From positions 1-14,564 of the forward strand of contig DMFR01000181.1 of NCBI GenBank assembly GCA_003450125.1: a stretch of DNA of 14,564 nucleotides, read 5' to 3'. Numbering within the stretch: the stretch's first letter is position 1; each line of letters begins with the position of its first letter. Shown piece after piece: positions 7,241-14,564 of the stretch. The stretch comes from Prolixibacteraceae bacterium (GTDB lineage: Bacteria > Bacteroidota > Bacteroidia > Bacteroidales > Prolixibacteraceae). Both the position numbers and the translations under genes were made by a program. The notes below the pieces were generated by a model. The model ran no database searches, had not been told where the DNA came from, and saw only the letters and a program-made list of their open reading frames with translations.

Positions 7241-10180
7241 TTGGCACAGGAGTTTATCATTGGATTCACGGAACACCGCTCAGTAGGCTATCTATTTGTG
7301 CCTTTGTTGATCCATCCAGAAAAATCATATTTCACAGTAGATAAGACAGTTAAACTTCGGGATGTTAAGAGCGGTGAGGTAGTTTTAAACGATCAGGAAC
7401 TGGAATTGTTGAAACTGATCGAGAACTACAGCGATGAAATGTTAATGAAGAAGTTTACCAAAAAGACCGATCAACCCAGCTTTTTCCAGAACATGGACAA
7501 AGAGCTTTTTCAAAATCACATCAGTCCTTACATTGACAAATACATATATCGGTGCATCATGTTGCTGATGAAGGGCAATACGCGCCTTTTTTTCAAACAA
7601 GCCAAATATGCACACCTGTATGATGAAGATGAGATTAAGGTCAACCGCACTTTTTCTGACTGCACCTTCTATTTCAACCGCACCGTATACGGAACAAGAT
7701 ACAGCCTGAAGATCTATCATGAAGGTAAAGGGGTTGATATACTGCATAAAAATATCAAGATGGTCTGTACGCAACCTTGCAGTTTCGTGTATCTCAATCA
7801 CCTTTATGTTTTCACCCATCTATCTGGTAAAAAGCTAATTCCCTTCCTGACCAAAGATGCCCTTACCATTCCCCCGCAGGCGGAAGATAAATATTACCAG
7901 TCATTTATATTGAACACGGTCAGGGATTTTAAAGTCAGAGCGACCGGTTTTGCTATCATAGAGAGCCAGCCACCCAGAAAGGCAATCCTGTCACTGGAAC
8001 AGGATTTATCGCTTAAACCGGTTTTGATCGTCAAATTCAGATACGACAACAGCCAGTACCTGGCGGACGCGGTTTCAAATGTATTTGTAAGCCTTGAAAA
8101 TAACCAGGGGAATTACACCTTCCATAAATTCGTACGCGATCATCAATGGGAAGAAGAACAGCTGGGGCTATTGAAAAAGCTGGGATTAAAATATAAAAAC
8201 GGGTACTGGAACCCTAAAGAGGACATTGAAAAGTCGGAAAGCGAGAATTATTACCAAAGCGTGCAATGGCTGAACCGAAACAATGAAGAATTAGTGGCCC
8301 AAGGATTTATCATTCAGCAAAACAAACTGGACAAGAAATATTTTACAGGTACTCAAGCCCTTGATATTAAAATTCAAAGCAATGAAGACTGGTTCGATAT
8401 CATGGCCATGGTGCGGTTTGGCGATTGCATTATTCCTTTTATCCGTCTTCGAAGACATATATTAAATAACATCCGTGAATTTGAACTACCATCAGGAGAA
8501 ATTGCCATATTGCCGCTCGAATGGTTTTCATCCTACCGTGATATCTTTCCTTTTGCAAAACTGAATGGGAATATACTAAAACTAAAAAAGCATCATTTTC
8601 AACTTCTCCAGGAAAAGATAAAAGGTATTGACCGGCAGTATTTTAATAAGCTAGAGCAAATCTATTCAGTCACTGATCAAAAGGCTGAAGTTCCGAAGTC
8701 TTTAAAAGCAACCTTGCGTACTTACCAGGCGGAGGGTTATTCATGGATGTGCCAACTGTATGAAAACCAACTTGGAGGGTGTCTGGCTGACGACATGGGA
8801 TTGGGAAAGACCCTGCAAGCGCTGACGTTACTGTTAAAATTAAAAAAGAAAGCGGTGCAACCCTTATTGCCCAAAATCGAAACAGGCAATCAATTAAGTA
8901 TTTCGCTGTTTGACACCCCAGAAGTGACAGAGATGGTTCAACCAGCCTCACTCATTGTAATGCCCACTTCGCTTATACACAACTGGGAGAATGAAATTCA
9001 GAAATTTGCCCCCACGCTGAAAATATACAAGCACATTGGAGCTTTGCGCAACAAATCAAACGGTATGAGCTCCGCCATCAGGTATTACGATGTGATCCTG
9101 ACCACTTATGGAACTTTGAGGAACGATTATGAAATGCTCAGTTCCTATGAATTCTTTTACCTGATCCTCGACGAGAGTCAGAACATCAAGAATTCATCTT
9201 CCAAGACCTATAAAAGCATCCTGGAAATCAGGTCAAAGCATAAACTGGTGATTACCGGTACACCCATAGAGAACTCCTTGTCAGATTTATGGTCACAGTT
9301 TAATTTCCTGAACCGGGGATTACTAGGAAGCCTACCCTATTTCAAACGGGAATTCATTACCCCTATTGAAAAAAGGGATGATCAGGATCAGCAGAAGAAA
9401 CTGCAGAAACTGATCCGCCCATTTCTGCTCAGGCGAACCAAGGAAGAAGTTGAAAGCGATTTGCCAGTATTAACAGAGCAAATCAGGTATTGCGAAATGA
9501 CGGAAGAACAGCATGAAATCTATGAGACAGAAAAATCAGCCATTCGGAATGCCATTCTTAAAAATATAGAAACAAACGGGATCAGGAAATCGGCACTGGT
9601 CGTGTTGCAGGGATTGACAAAATTGAGGCAACTGGCCAATCATCCTTCCCTGGTTACCAAAGAGATCGATACTGAATCAGGAAAATTCAATGAAATATAC
9701 CGTTGTTTAAATAACCTGGTAGCCGAAAAACACAAAGTCTTAATATTCTCTTCCTTTGTCAAGCACCTGGAATTGCTTCAAACCAAGATTGAATCAAAGG
9801 GCTGGAAATACTCCTGGTTAACGGGCAAGACCACCGACAGGCAAGAAGTAATCCGGGAATTTCAGGGCGATGCGGACAATCATATCTTCCTGATTTCACT
9901 CAAAGCAGGAGGTGTTGGATTAAACCTTACTTCTGCCGACTATGTGTTTATTATTGATCCCTGGTGGAATCCTGCTGCTGAAAACCAGGCCATCAGCCGG
10001 GCCCATCGCATTGGTCAGGATAAAAAAGTATTTGTATACCGCTTTATTACCGAGGATTCAATTGAAGAAAAAATTCAGACCTTAAAATCAAAGAAATCAG
10101 CGCTGGTCGAGAAGTTTATCGGTTCAAACAATCCGATCAATGCCATTACTGAAGAAGAAATAATGAGTTTATTTAGTTAA
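7241..10180 (+). CDS. SNF2/RapA-type DEAD/DEAH-box helicase
   Basis: A 979-aa Snf2-family ATPase of the bacterial HepA/RapA-like branch, probably a double-stranded DNA translocase remodelling protein-nucleic acid complexes. The core shows motif I ADDMGLGKT with K523, an insert of about 40 residues, motif Ia-like VMPTSLIHNWENE, motif II DESQ at 644-647 (DEAQ or DEGH in many relatives), motif III TGTPIENS at 672-679, motif V LKAGGVGLNL at 887-896, and motif VI QAISRAHRIGQ at 916-926. All residues expected for ATP hydrolysis seem present. The N-terminal half, about 490 residues, has no domain I recognise and no SWIM-type zinc-finger cysteine/histidine pattern. The start is a TTG; the frame is open back to a TAA at 7163-7165 with no in-frame ATG or GTG between. 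No restriction or methylase partner adjoins it. The target in the cell is unknown. Confidence 0.9.
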   Translation: MAQEFIIGFTEHRSVGYLFVPLLIHPEKSYFTVDKTVKLRDVKSGEVVLNDQELELLKLIENYSDEMLMKKFTKKTDQPSFFQNMDKELFQNHISPYIDKYIYRCIMLLMKGNTRLFFKQAKYAHLYDEDEIKVNRTFSDCTFYFNRTVYGTRYSLKIYHEGKGVDILHKNIKMVCTQPCSFVYLNHLYVFTHLSGKKLIPFLTKDALTIPPQAEDKYYQSFILNTVRDFKVRATGFAIIESQPPRKAILSLEQDLSLKPVLIVKFRYDNSQYLADAVSNVFVSLENNQGNYTFHKFVRDHQWEEEQLGLLKKLGLKYKNGYWNPKEDIEKSESENYYQSVQWLNRNNEELVAQGFIIQQNKLDKKYFTGTQALDIKIQSNEDWFDIMAMVRFGDCIIPFIRLRRHILNNIREFELPSGEIAILPLEWFSSYRDIFPFAKLNGNILKLKKHHFQLLQEKIKGIDRQYFNKLEQIYSVTDQKAEVPKSLKATLRTYQAEGYSWMCQLYENQLGGCLADDMGLGKTLQALTLLLKLKKKAVQPLLPKIETGNQLSISLFDTPEVTEMVQPASLIVMPTSLIHNWENEIQKFAPTLKIYKHIGALRNKSNGMSSAIRYYDVILTTYGTLRNDYEMLSSYEFFYLILDESQNIKNSSSKTYKSILEIRSKHKLVITGTPIENSLSDLWSQFNFLNRGLLGSLPYFKREFITPIEKRDDQDQQKKLQKLIRPFLLRRTKEEVESDLPVLTEQIRYCEMTEEQHEIYETEKSAIRNAILKNIETNGIRKSALVVLQGLTKLRQLANHPSLVTKEIDTESGKFNEIYRCLNNLVAEKHKVLIFSSFVKHLELLQTKIESKGWKYSWLTGKTTDRQEVIREFQGDADNHIFLISLKAGGVGLNLTSADYVFIIDPWWNPAAENQAISRAHRIGQDKKVFVYRFITEDSIEEKIQTLKSKKSALVEKFIGSNNPINAITEEEIMSLFS

Positions 10181-10186
10181 GAAATA

Positions 10187-10268
10187 GGCCACTAAGGCGC
10201 TAAGACACTAAGGTACACCAAGAAATGTATCCTTTGGTGTAACCGGGAGTCTTTGTGTCTTGATGACA
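10187..10268. repeat. 82-bp intergenic palindromic repeat, copy 1
   Basis: An imperfect palindrome that starts with GGCCACTAAGGCGCTAAG and ends with GTCTTTGTGTCTTGATGACA. The left arm and the complement of the right arm share the pattern CCACTAAG...ACACxAAGG. It begins 6 bp after the helicase stop and is about 82% identical (67 of 82 positions by eye) to copy 2. In RNA it could form a hairpin and might end helicase transcription. It resembles the CACTAAGGC-type intergenic repeats I remember from Bacteroidetes genomes. Confidence 0.8.
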
Positions 10269-10300
10269 GCAATATAATATAAATGAATAATTAGAAAATA

Positions 10301-10382
10301 TGCCATTAAGGCGCTCAGCCACAAAGGCACACTAAAATATTTATCCTTTGGTGTAACTTGGAGTCTTTGTGTCTTAGTGGCA
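10301..10382. repeat. 82-bp intergenic palindromic repeat, copy 2
   Basis: The second copy lies in the same orientation, 32 bp after copy 1. It has better-preserved ends: TGCCATTAAGG at the left and CTTAGTGGCA at the right, near-perfect complements of each other. The best conserved stretch between the copies is TATCCTTTGGTGTAAC and GGAGTCTTTGTGTCTT. It ends 18 bp before the peptidase ATG, so any transcript entering from upstream would carry this hairpin in its leader. Confidence 0.8.
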
Positions 10383-10400
10383 GAAATAAAATTTAAACAG

Positions 10401-12530
10401 ATGAAACAGCTTTTGACCCTTTTGGCACTATTTGTCATTTTTAATGTAAGCGCACAGCAGACCATGAGTTTAAAAGATGCCGTTCTTGGCGCGAGCAGCT
10501 ACCTGAAACCAAAAATGCCTGTGCAGATTAAATGGAAAGATGACCGACATTACGTCATGGTGAAGGAAAACCACCTCATTGCGTTTAATGTCCAAAACAA
10601 TGATTCGACAGATCTGATTTCATTGTCTGAATTAAACGCTGCATTGAAAGAAAAGGGAATGAAGAATGCCGTATTATTTCCAGTCTTTTCATTCATCAAT
10701 GAATCGCTAATCTGGTTTCAAACGGACAATCACCTGGTAATATTCAACCTGGATAGAAAGTCGGTAGATTCAAGCTTTGATTATCCCGAAAAGGCTGAAC
10801 ATTTAGACTATAACGCGGTACAAGGCATGTTGGCGTATACCATCAAGAACAACCTCTTTGTGAAGGGAATTTCAGTCGATCAACAGATTACCGATGATAT
10901 GGAAGAACACATCATCAACGGGGCAGCAGTTCACAGGAATGAATTCGGTATAGAAAAAGGAACTTTCTGGTCTCCTAAGGGCCATCAGCTTGCATTTTAT
11001 CACATGGATGAGACCATGGTGGGTGATTATCCTTTGGTAGATTATATGGCCCGGGAGGCAAAACTGGTAAACATCAAATATCCAATGGCAGGAATGACCA
11101 GTCACCAGGTAAAATTGGGCATTTACAATCTTGACAACAAGCAAACCGTATATATGAAAACGGGGCTGCCTGCAGATCATTATCTAACCAACATCAGTTG
11201 GGCTCCCGATGAAAAAACCATTTTCATCGCAGAACTGAACAGGGAGCAAAATGACATGAAACTGAATCAATATGATGCTTCTACGGGCGATTTGATCAAA
11301 ACAGTTTTGGAAGAAAAGGACAGTAAATATGTTGAGCCAGTTCATCCTATTGTTTTTTCAGCTACCAATGCCAATCGGTTTTATTATCAAAGCCGGCAGG
11401 ATGGATGGAATCATGTTTACTCCTGCGACATGCCGGATGGGAAAGTCACGCAAATTACAAAGGGGAATTGGGAAGTCACTGAACTACTGGGTTTCGATGA
11501 AGGTGATAAAAACTTAATATTTGAAGCCACAAGGGAAAATACGCTTGAAAGGCAATTGTACCGCATTAATACCCACTCCGGGAAAACAGATCGTTTAACA
11601 CCAGATGCAGGAACGCATCTGGGATTATTGTCACCCGACAAACAAAATATCATAGATCGCTGGACCAGTACCAATGTTCCCGGTAGGGTTGATTTGATTT
11701 CAAGTAAAGGTATACTTTTAAAAACCATTGCAGTAGCTAAAAATACACTAAAGGATATTGACTTGGGAGAAAATACTGTATTTACGATCAAGGCCGATGA
11801 CGGAATTACTGATCTGAATTGCAGGATGATCAAACCCAACAATTTTGATCCTTCCAAAAAGTATCCTGTCATCGTCTATGTTTACGGAGGCCCCCATGCC
11901 CAACTGGTCAACAAAACATGGCTTAATGATGCCCGATGGTGGCAATATTACATGGCCTCGAAAGGGTATATTTCCTTCACCCTCGACAACAGAGGATCGG
12001 ACAACCGGGGCCGGGAGTTTGAGAATGTGACTCATCGCCAATTGGGGGTCATCGAAACAGCCGACCAGATGAAAGGAATTGATTATCTAAAATCGCTCCC
12101 CTATATTGATGCTGCAAGAATCGGAGTACACGGCTGGAGCTTTGGCGGCTTTATGACATTAAACCTGATGTTAAAACATCCTGAAACGTTTAAAGTGGGG
12201 GTAGCAGGTGGTCCGGTTGTTGACTGGAGCATGTATGAAGTAATGTACGGTGAACGCTATATGGACACCCCGGAAGAGAATCCGAAGGGATATGAGAATT
12301 CAAATATGCTGAATTACGTGGATAACCTAAAGGGAAAGTTAATGTTGATTCACGGAGTTGAGGATCAAACGGTCGTCATGCAGCAAAGTATTCAATTCCT
12401 AAAAAAATGCATTGATCTGGACAAACAGGTTGACTTTTTTGTTTATCCAACACATGAACACAATGTTCGCGGAAATGATCGGCTTCATCTGATGGAAAAG
12501 GTAAGCAATTATTTTCTGGATAATTTATAG
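10401..12530 (+). CDS. ptpA: Secreted S9-family prolyl peptidase, PtpA/DPP IV-like
   Basis: A serine exopeptidase of the prolyl oligopeptidase family that removes short N-terminal peptides after proline, serving peptide nutrition. The 709-aa protein has a Sec signal (MKQLLTLLALFVIFNVSA, cleavage expected before QQ), a DPP IV-type beta-propeller over about residues 80-450, and a C-terminal alpha/beta hydrolase. The triad is visible: Ser580 in GWSFGG, Asp655 in GVEDQ and His687 in HEHNVRG. The 75- and 32-residue spacings equal those I recall for Porphyromonas gingivalis PtpA and DPP IV. Segments such as EFGIEKGTFWSPKG, VYVYGGPHAQLV and MYGERYMDTPEENPKGY strongly resemble P. gingivalis prolyl tripeptidyl peptidase, so tripeptidyl activity is favoured over dipeptidyl. 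The ATG at 10401 is preferred to a GTG at 10377, which lies inside the repeat and would put a charged extension before the signal peptide. Confidence 0.92.
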   Translation: MKQLLTLLALFVIFNVSAQQTMSLKDAVLGASSYLKPKMPVQIKWKDDRHYVMVKENHLIAFNVQNNDSTDLISLSELNAALKEKGMKNAVLFPVFSFINESLIWFQTDNHLVIFNLDRKSVDSSFDYPEKAEHLDYNAVQGMLAYTIKNNLFVKGISVDQQITDDMEEHIINGAAVHRNEFGIEKGTFWSPKGHQLAFYHMDETMVGDYPLVDYMAREAKLVNIKYPMAGMTSHQVKLGIYNLDNKQTVYMKTGLPADHYLTNISWAPDEKTIFIAELNREQNDMKLNQYDASTGDLIKTVLEEKDSKYVEPVHPIVFSATNANRFYYQSRQDGWNHVYSCDMPDGKVTQITKGNWEVTELLGFDEGDKNLIFEATRENTLERQLYRINTHSGKTDRLTPDAGTHLGLLSPDKQNIIDRWTSTNVPGRVDLISSKGILLKTIAVAKNTLKDIDLGENTVFTIKADDGITDLNCRMIKPNNFDPSKKYPVIVYVYGGPHAQLVNKTWLNDARWWQYYMASKGYISFTLDNRGSDNRGREFENVTHRQLGVIETADQMKGIDYLKSLPYIDAARIGVHGWSFGGFMTLNLMLKHPETFKVGVAGGPVVDWSMYEVMYGERYMDTPEENPKGYENSNMLNYVDNLKGKLMLIHGVEDQTVVMQQSIQFLKKCIDLDKQVDFFVYPTHEHNVRGNDRLHLMEKVSNYFLDNL

Positions 12531-12582
12531 TTATCTGTAAAGTTCGTCAAAGATTTAATTTGGGTCATTCATATACAATCCA

Positions 12583-12659
12583 TTTTGCACTTTTGCACTT
12601 TTGCACTTTTGCACAAACATGCAAAAGTGCAAATGTACAAATGTGCAAAATGTGCAAAT
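12583..12659. repeat. TTTTGCAC tandem array with inverted degenerate complement
   Basis: Four perfect TTTTGCAC units run from 12583 to 12614. After a short AAACAT loop, a degenerate array of the complement follows (GTGCAAAT, GTACAAAT, GTGCAAAA, TGTGCAAAT, to about 12659). The whole could fold into a hairpin of about 30 bp in either transcript. It lies between two convergent genes, 52 bp after the peptidase stop and 42 bp after the outer-membrane protein stop (in its direction). A two-way terminator is the simplest role. The unit is too short and ungapped for CRISPR. Confidence 0.85.
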
Positions 12660-12701
12660 ACGGCATGGCATGTCCTTAGATCTAACACACGAGAGTTCAA
12701 T

Positions 12702-14540
12702 TTACTCGAATCGTAAAGGTTCAGGTCCCCGGGGTTGAAAGCTATAAAATCTTGTTCTGGGAACTTCATCGAGAATAAACCCAATGGCGGAAACATCTAT
12801 TGGATGATTCGGGTAGTAAGCCAATCGAATTTGTAAGGTCTTGAATATAAGGTTTTCATTTCGGATTCGCAGGCCAAGACCAACTCCGGCAAAATAATCC
12901 TCGTTGAAGATAGATCGGGTTTCAGGACCAACGATTCCTGCATCAAGAAAATAAAACAAGGCGGTCTGAAAATTAAGAAAAGCCCTCTTTTGAAAAAATA
13001 CATTTTCCACATTTAGGGTGATGCGTTGTTTGCCGCTCGCAATCCGGCTTCCAAAGCCTCTTATTCCATTGGCATTTCCGACAAACAAATCCTCCACCTC
13101 AAAGCGGTTAATTCCAATGGTATAATTTAATTTGATAAACTGCCTGGCTTGAACATTCCAAATTTTAAACAAGGGCGAAATAAAATTGACCTTTACATCG
13201 ACCATCCCTTGTTCCAGGCCGGAGTGTTTCCAAAAGCTGCCAATTCCAAGGGAGGTATAGAAATAGAAAGGCCTTTGATTAAATAAATTGCCGGTTGACA
13301 AAAACAAATGGGAATAACCCCTATTTCCAAATTCATTTCGATCAAAGCCTAAAACCAGTTCATGTAAATATCCCTTTGGAATATCTTCTGCAATGCCGTA
13401 GCTATATACCCGATAATCACGAATATAAGATCGATGCGAAAAACTAATACTGCCCAGATACAGGGTGCTATTGGCAAAAAACTGCTTGTTATCTATGTCA
13501 GGCAGCGGTCGCTTGTAAAACGACGTATACCTGATCCTTCCAGAAAAAGTCATTTGAAAGCGATTGTCTTTTGGATTGATCCCTAAATCTAAGCGGCGTC
13601 CATACCACCCATCCAGAAATACATAACTTAATGGAGAGGGGCTAATCACATTGTTGGTCAGATTGATATTATCCGATCTAAAGCTTCTGGAGGCCGTTAA
13701 ACCTCCTGCATAAACCGATTGAGGCCTCAAGAAACTACGTTCAAAAGAAACAAAATACTCATTGTGAATATAGTTATTGGCATAACCGGTAGAGAAATTC
13801 ACAAAATTACCCTTTAAATTATTGATCGCGTAAAAGGCTTCAATGCCCAGGTGAGGTTTAATTTGCGTATGACCGTAAAAAGTAAGTCCTATTTCATGAC
13901 CAATACCCAATATATTTTTATCCGAAATTCCAACTTGACCCTTATTAATGTTTCCGACAGAGCCCGAAAGGCCGAATGAAAAAACATCTTTGGTAAGGAT
14001 TAAGATATCCACTATATTTTTATTTTCAAGTCTGGGCTTAAGGATGAATCGCACGTCCTTAAGATAAGGTAAACTACGCAAGAAACGTTCATTGTCCATG
14101 ACCGTGTTGGGATCTAAAATAGTTCCTTCTTTGATCCATAAGTTCTTTCGGATAACATTTAGATTCGACTTGGAATGCAGTTTGTTAGCCGTCTTTTCAA
14201 TCCAGAGATGAGTAGTTTTTGAGGTATCACTAAAATCAGGCCCAAAAACCTCGAGGGATTTAATTGTAATGGTACCGATGGACTTGTTTTTAAAGCTTTT
14301 ATAATACTCATAAGAAAGTAAGCCTTGATTGATCGTATCATTGGTTGTATTAATCATATAATTATACAACCATTTTGTAAACCGGTGCCGACGAGCCTTT
14401 ACTTCCAGACTATCGTAAAACAATTCAGTTTTTTTCTTGATTGAATCTTGAGGTATGGTATCATTTTTAAGCATAGCAATATCCATCCCATTGAGATTCA
14501 AAGTTAAAAGTAACATAAATGTTATCCAAACAATATTCAT
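12702..14540 (-). CDS. Omp85/TamA-like outer-membrane beta-barrel protein with POTRA domain
   Basis: A 612-aa predicted outer-membrane protein of the Omp85 (BamA/TamA/D15) superfamily. It has a hydrophobic N-terminal signal (about residues 1-22, atypical cleavage site). A POTRA-like module follows at about 95-185, with the tell-tale IKEGTILDPNTVMDNERFLR and LPYLKDVRF segments. A C-terminal barrel of alternating aromatic/polar strands runs from about 190 to the end. The NGIRGFG stretch, with RGF at 494-496, matches the (V/I)RGF lid-loop motif that marks this superfamily. Only one POTRA is evident, against five in BamA and three in TamA, so it is not the main BamA. It may insert or translocate a particular substrate, or a lipid; the sequence does not say which. 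It ends PEPLRFE rather than in the usual terminal aromatic residue. It is convergent with the peptidase gene, and its promoter lies beyond the window. Confidence 0.78.
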   Translation of the reverse strand: MNIVWITFMLLLTLNLNGMDIAMLKNDTIPQDSIKKKTELFYDSLEVKARRHRFTKWLYNYMINTTNDTINQGLLSYEYYKSFKNKSIGTITIKSLEVFGPDFSDTSKTTHLWIEKTANKLHSKSNLNVIRKNLWIKEGTILDPNTVMDNERFLRSLPYLKDVRFILKPRLENKNIVDILILTKDVFSFGLSGSVGNINKGQVGISDKNILGIGHEIGLTFYGHTQIKPHLGIEAFYAINNLKGNFVNFSTGYANNYIHNEYFVSFERSFLRPQSVYAGGLTASRSFRSDNINLTNNVISPSPLSYVFLDGWYGRRLDLGINPKDNRFQMTFSGRIRYTSFYKRPLPDIDNKQFFANSTLYLGSISFSHRSYIRDYRVYSYGIAEDIPKGYLHELVLGFDRNEFGNRGYSHLFLSTGNLFNQRPFYFYTSLGIGSFWKHSGLEQGMVDVKVNFISPLFKIWNVQARQFIKLNYTIGINRFEVEDLFVGNANGIRGFGSRIASGKQRITLNVENVFFQKRAFLNFQTALFYFLDAGIVGPETRSIFNEDYFAGVGLGLRIRNENLIFKTLQIRLAYYPNHPIDVSAIGFILDEVPRTRFYSFQPRGPEPLRFE

Positions 14541-14564
14541 AAAGTTGGTGCTGCTATTTATAAA

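Noticed and set aside
10377..10400. Upstream GTG start for the peptidase
   Set aside because: It begins inside the repeat and would add eight charged/polar residues before a perfect Sec signal; the ATG at 10401 is the better start.
10208..10465. Minus-strand 85-codon frame across the 82-bp repeats
   Set aside because: It consists mostly of the palindromic repeat and the antisense of a signal peptide; the repeated peptide TKTQRL.VTPKD comes from the two repeat copies.
12583..12659. CRISPR array
   Set aside because: The units are 8 bp and contiguous, with no spacers and no cas genes.
12569..12796. Minus-strand 75-codon frame running through the TTTTGCAC array
   Set aside because: It overlaps the end of the Omp85 gene in another frame, and its cysteine/lysine-rich tail is only translated repeat.

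Overview
The window looks like chromosome of an anaerobic or facultative Bacteroidetes (Bacteroidales-like) bacterium. The support is the TAnnTTTG-type promoter elements, the near absence of Shine-Dalgarno sites, the PtpA-like S9 peptidase with a short Sec signal, the lone Omp85-type barrel protein, and intergenic repeats of kinds I remember from this phylum. Base composition is moderately AT-rich, and no tRNA, rRNA, phage or IS gene is visible.

Left third (98-5439, all on the minus strand): a complete citrate lyase operon, transcribed citD-citE-citF-citXG-citC. It encodes the acyl carrier protein (CitD), the citryl lyase (CitE), the CoA/ACP transferase (CitF), a fused protein that makes and attaches the prosthetic group (CitXG), and the activating acetate ligase (CitC). 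Together these suffice to build and run the enzyme that splits citrate into acetate and oxaloacetate. No citrate transporter, oxaloacetate decarboxylase or CitAB-type regulator lies within the window. The leader region carries a good -7 box with a perfect palindrome just upstream, so regulated transcription is likely. The citF-citXG gap holds an 8-bp purine tandem repeat and a strong AGGAGG that does not fit the nearest conventional start codon.

Middle (5440-7240): a divergent intergenic region with a long imperfect inverted repeat, then yaaA (peroxide-stress protein) on the plus strand, then about 690 bp of AT-rich DNA with short repeats and a stop-interrupted reading frame but no convincing gene.

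Right half: a large SNF2/RapA-type helicase (7241-10180, TTG start) and a secreted PtpA-like prolyl peptidase (10401-12530), both on the plus strand. They are separated by two tandem copies of an 82-bp imperfect palindrome. The peptidase converges on a minus-strand Omp85/TamA-like outer-membrane protein (12702-14540). Between these two is a striking array of TTTTGCAC units followed by its inverted, degenerate complement, which could fold into a long hairpin.

I see no clear previously undescribed system. The most rewarding leads are the intergenic repeats, the citXG start and the cit operator.
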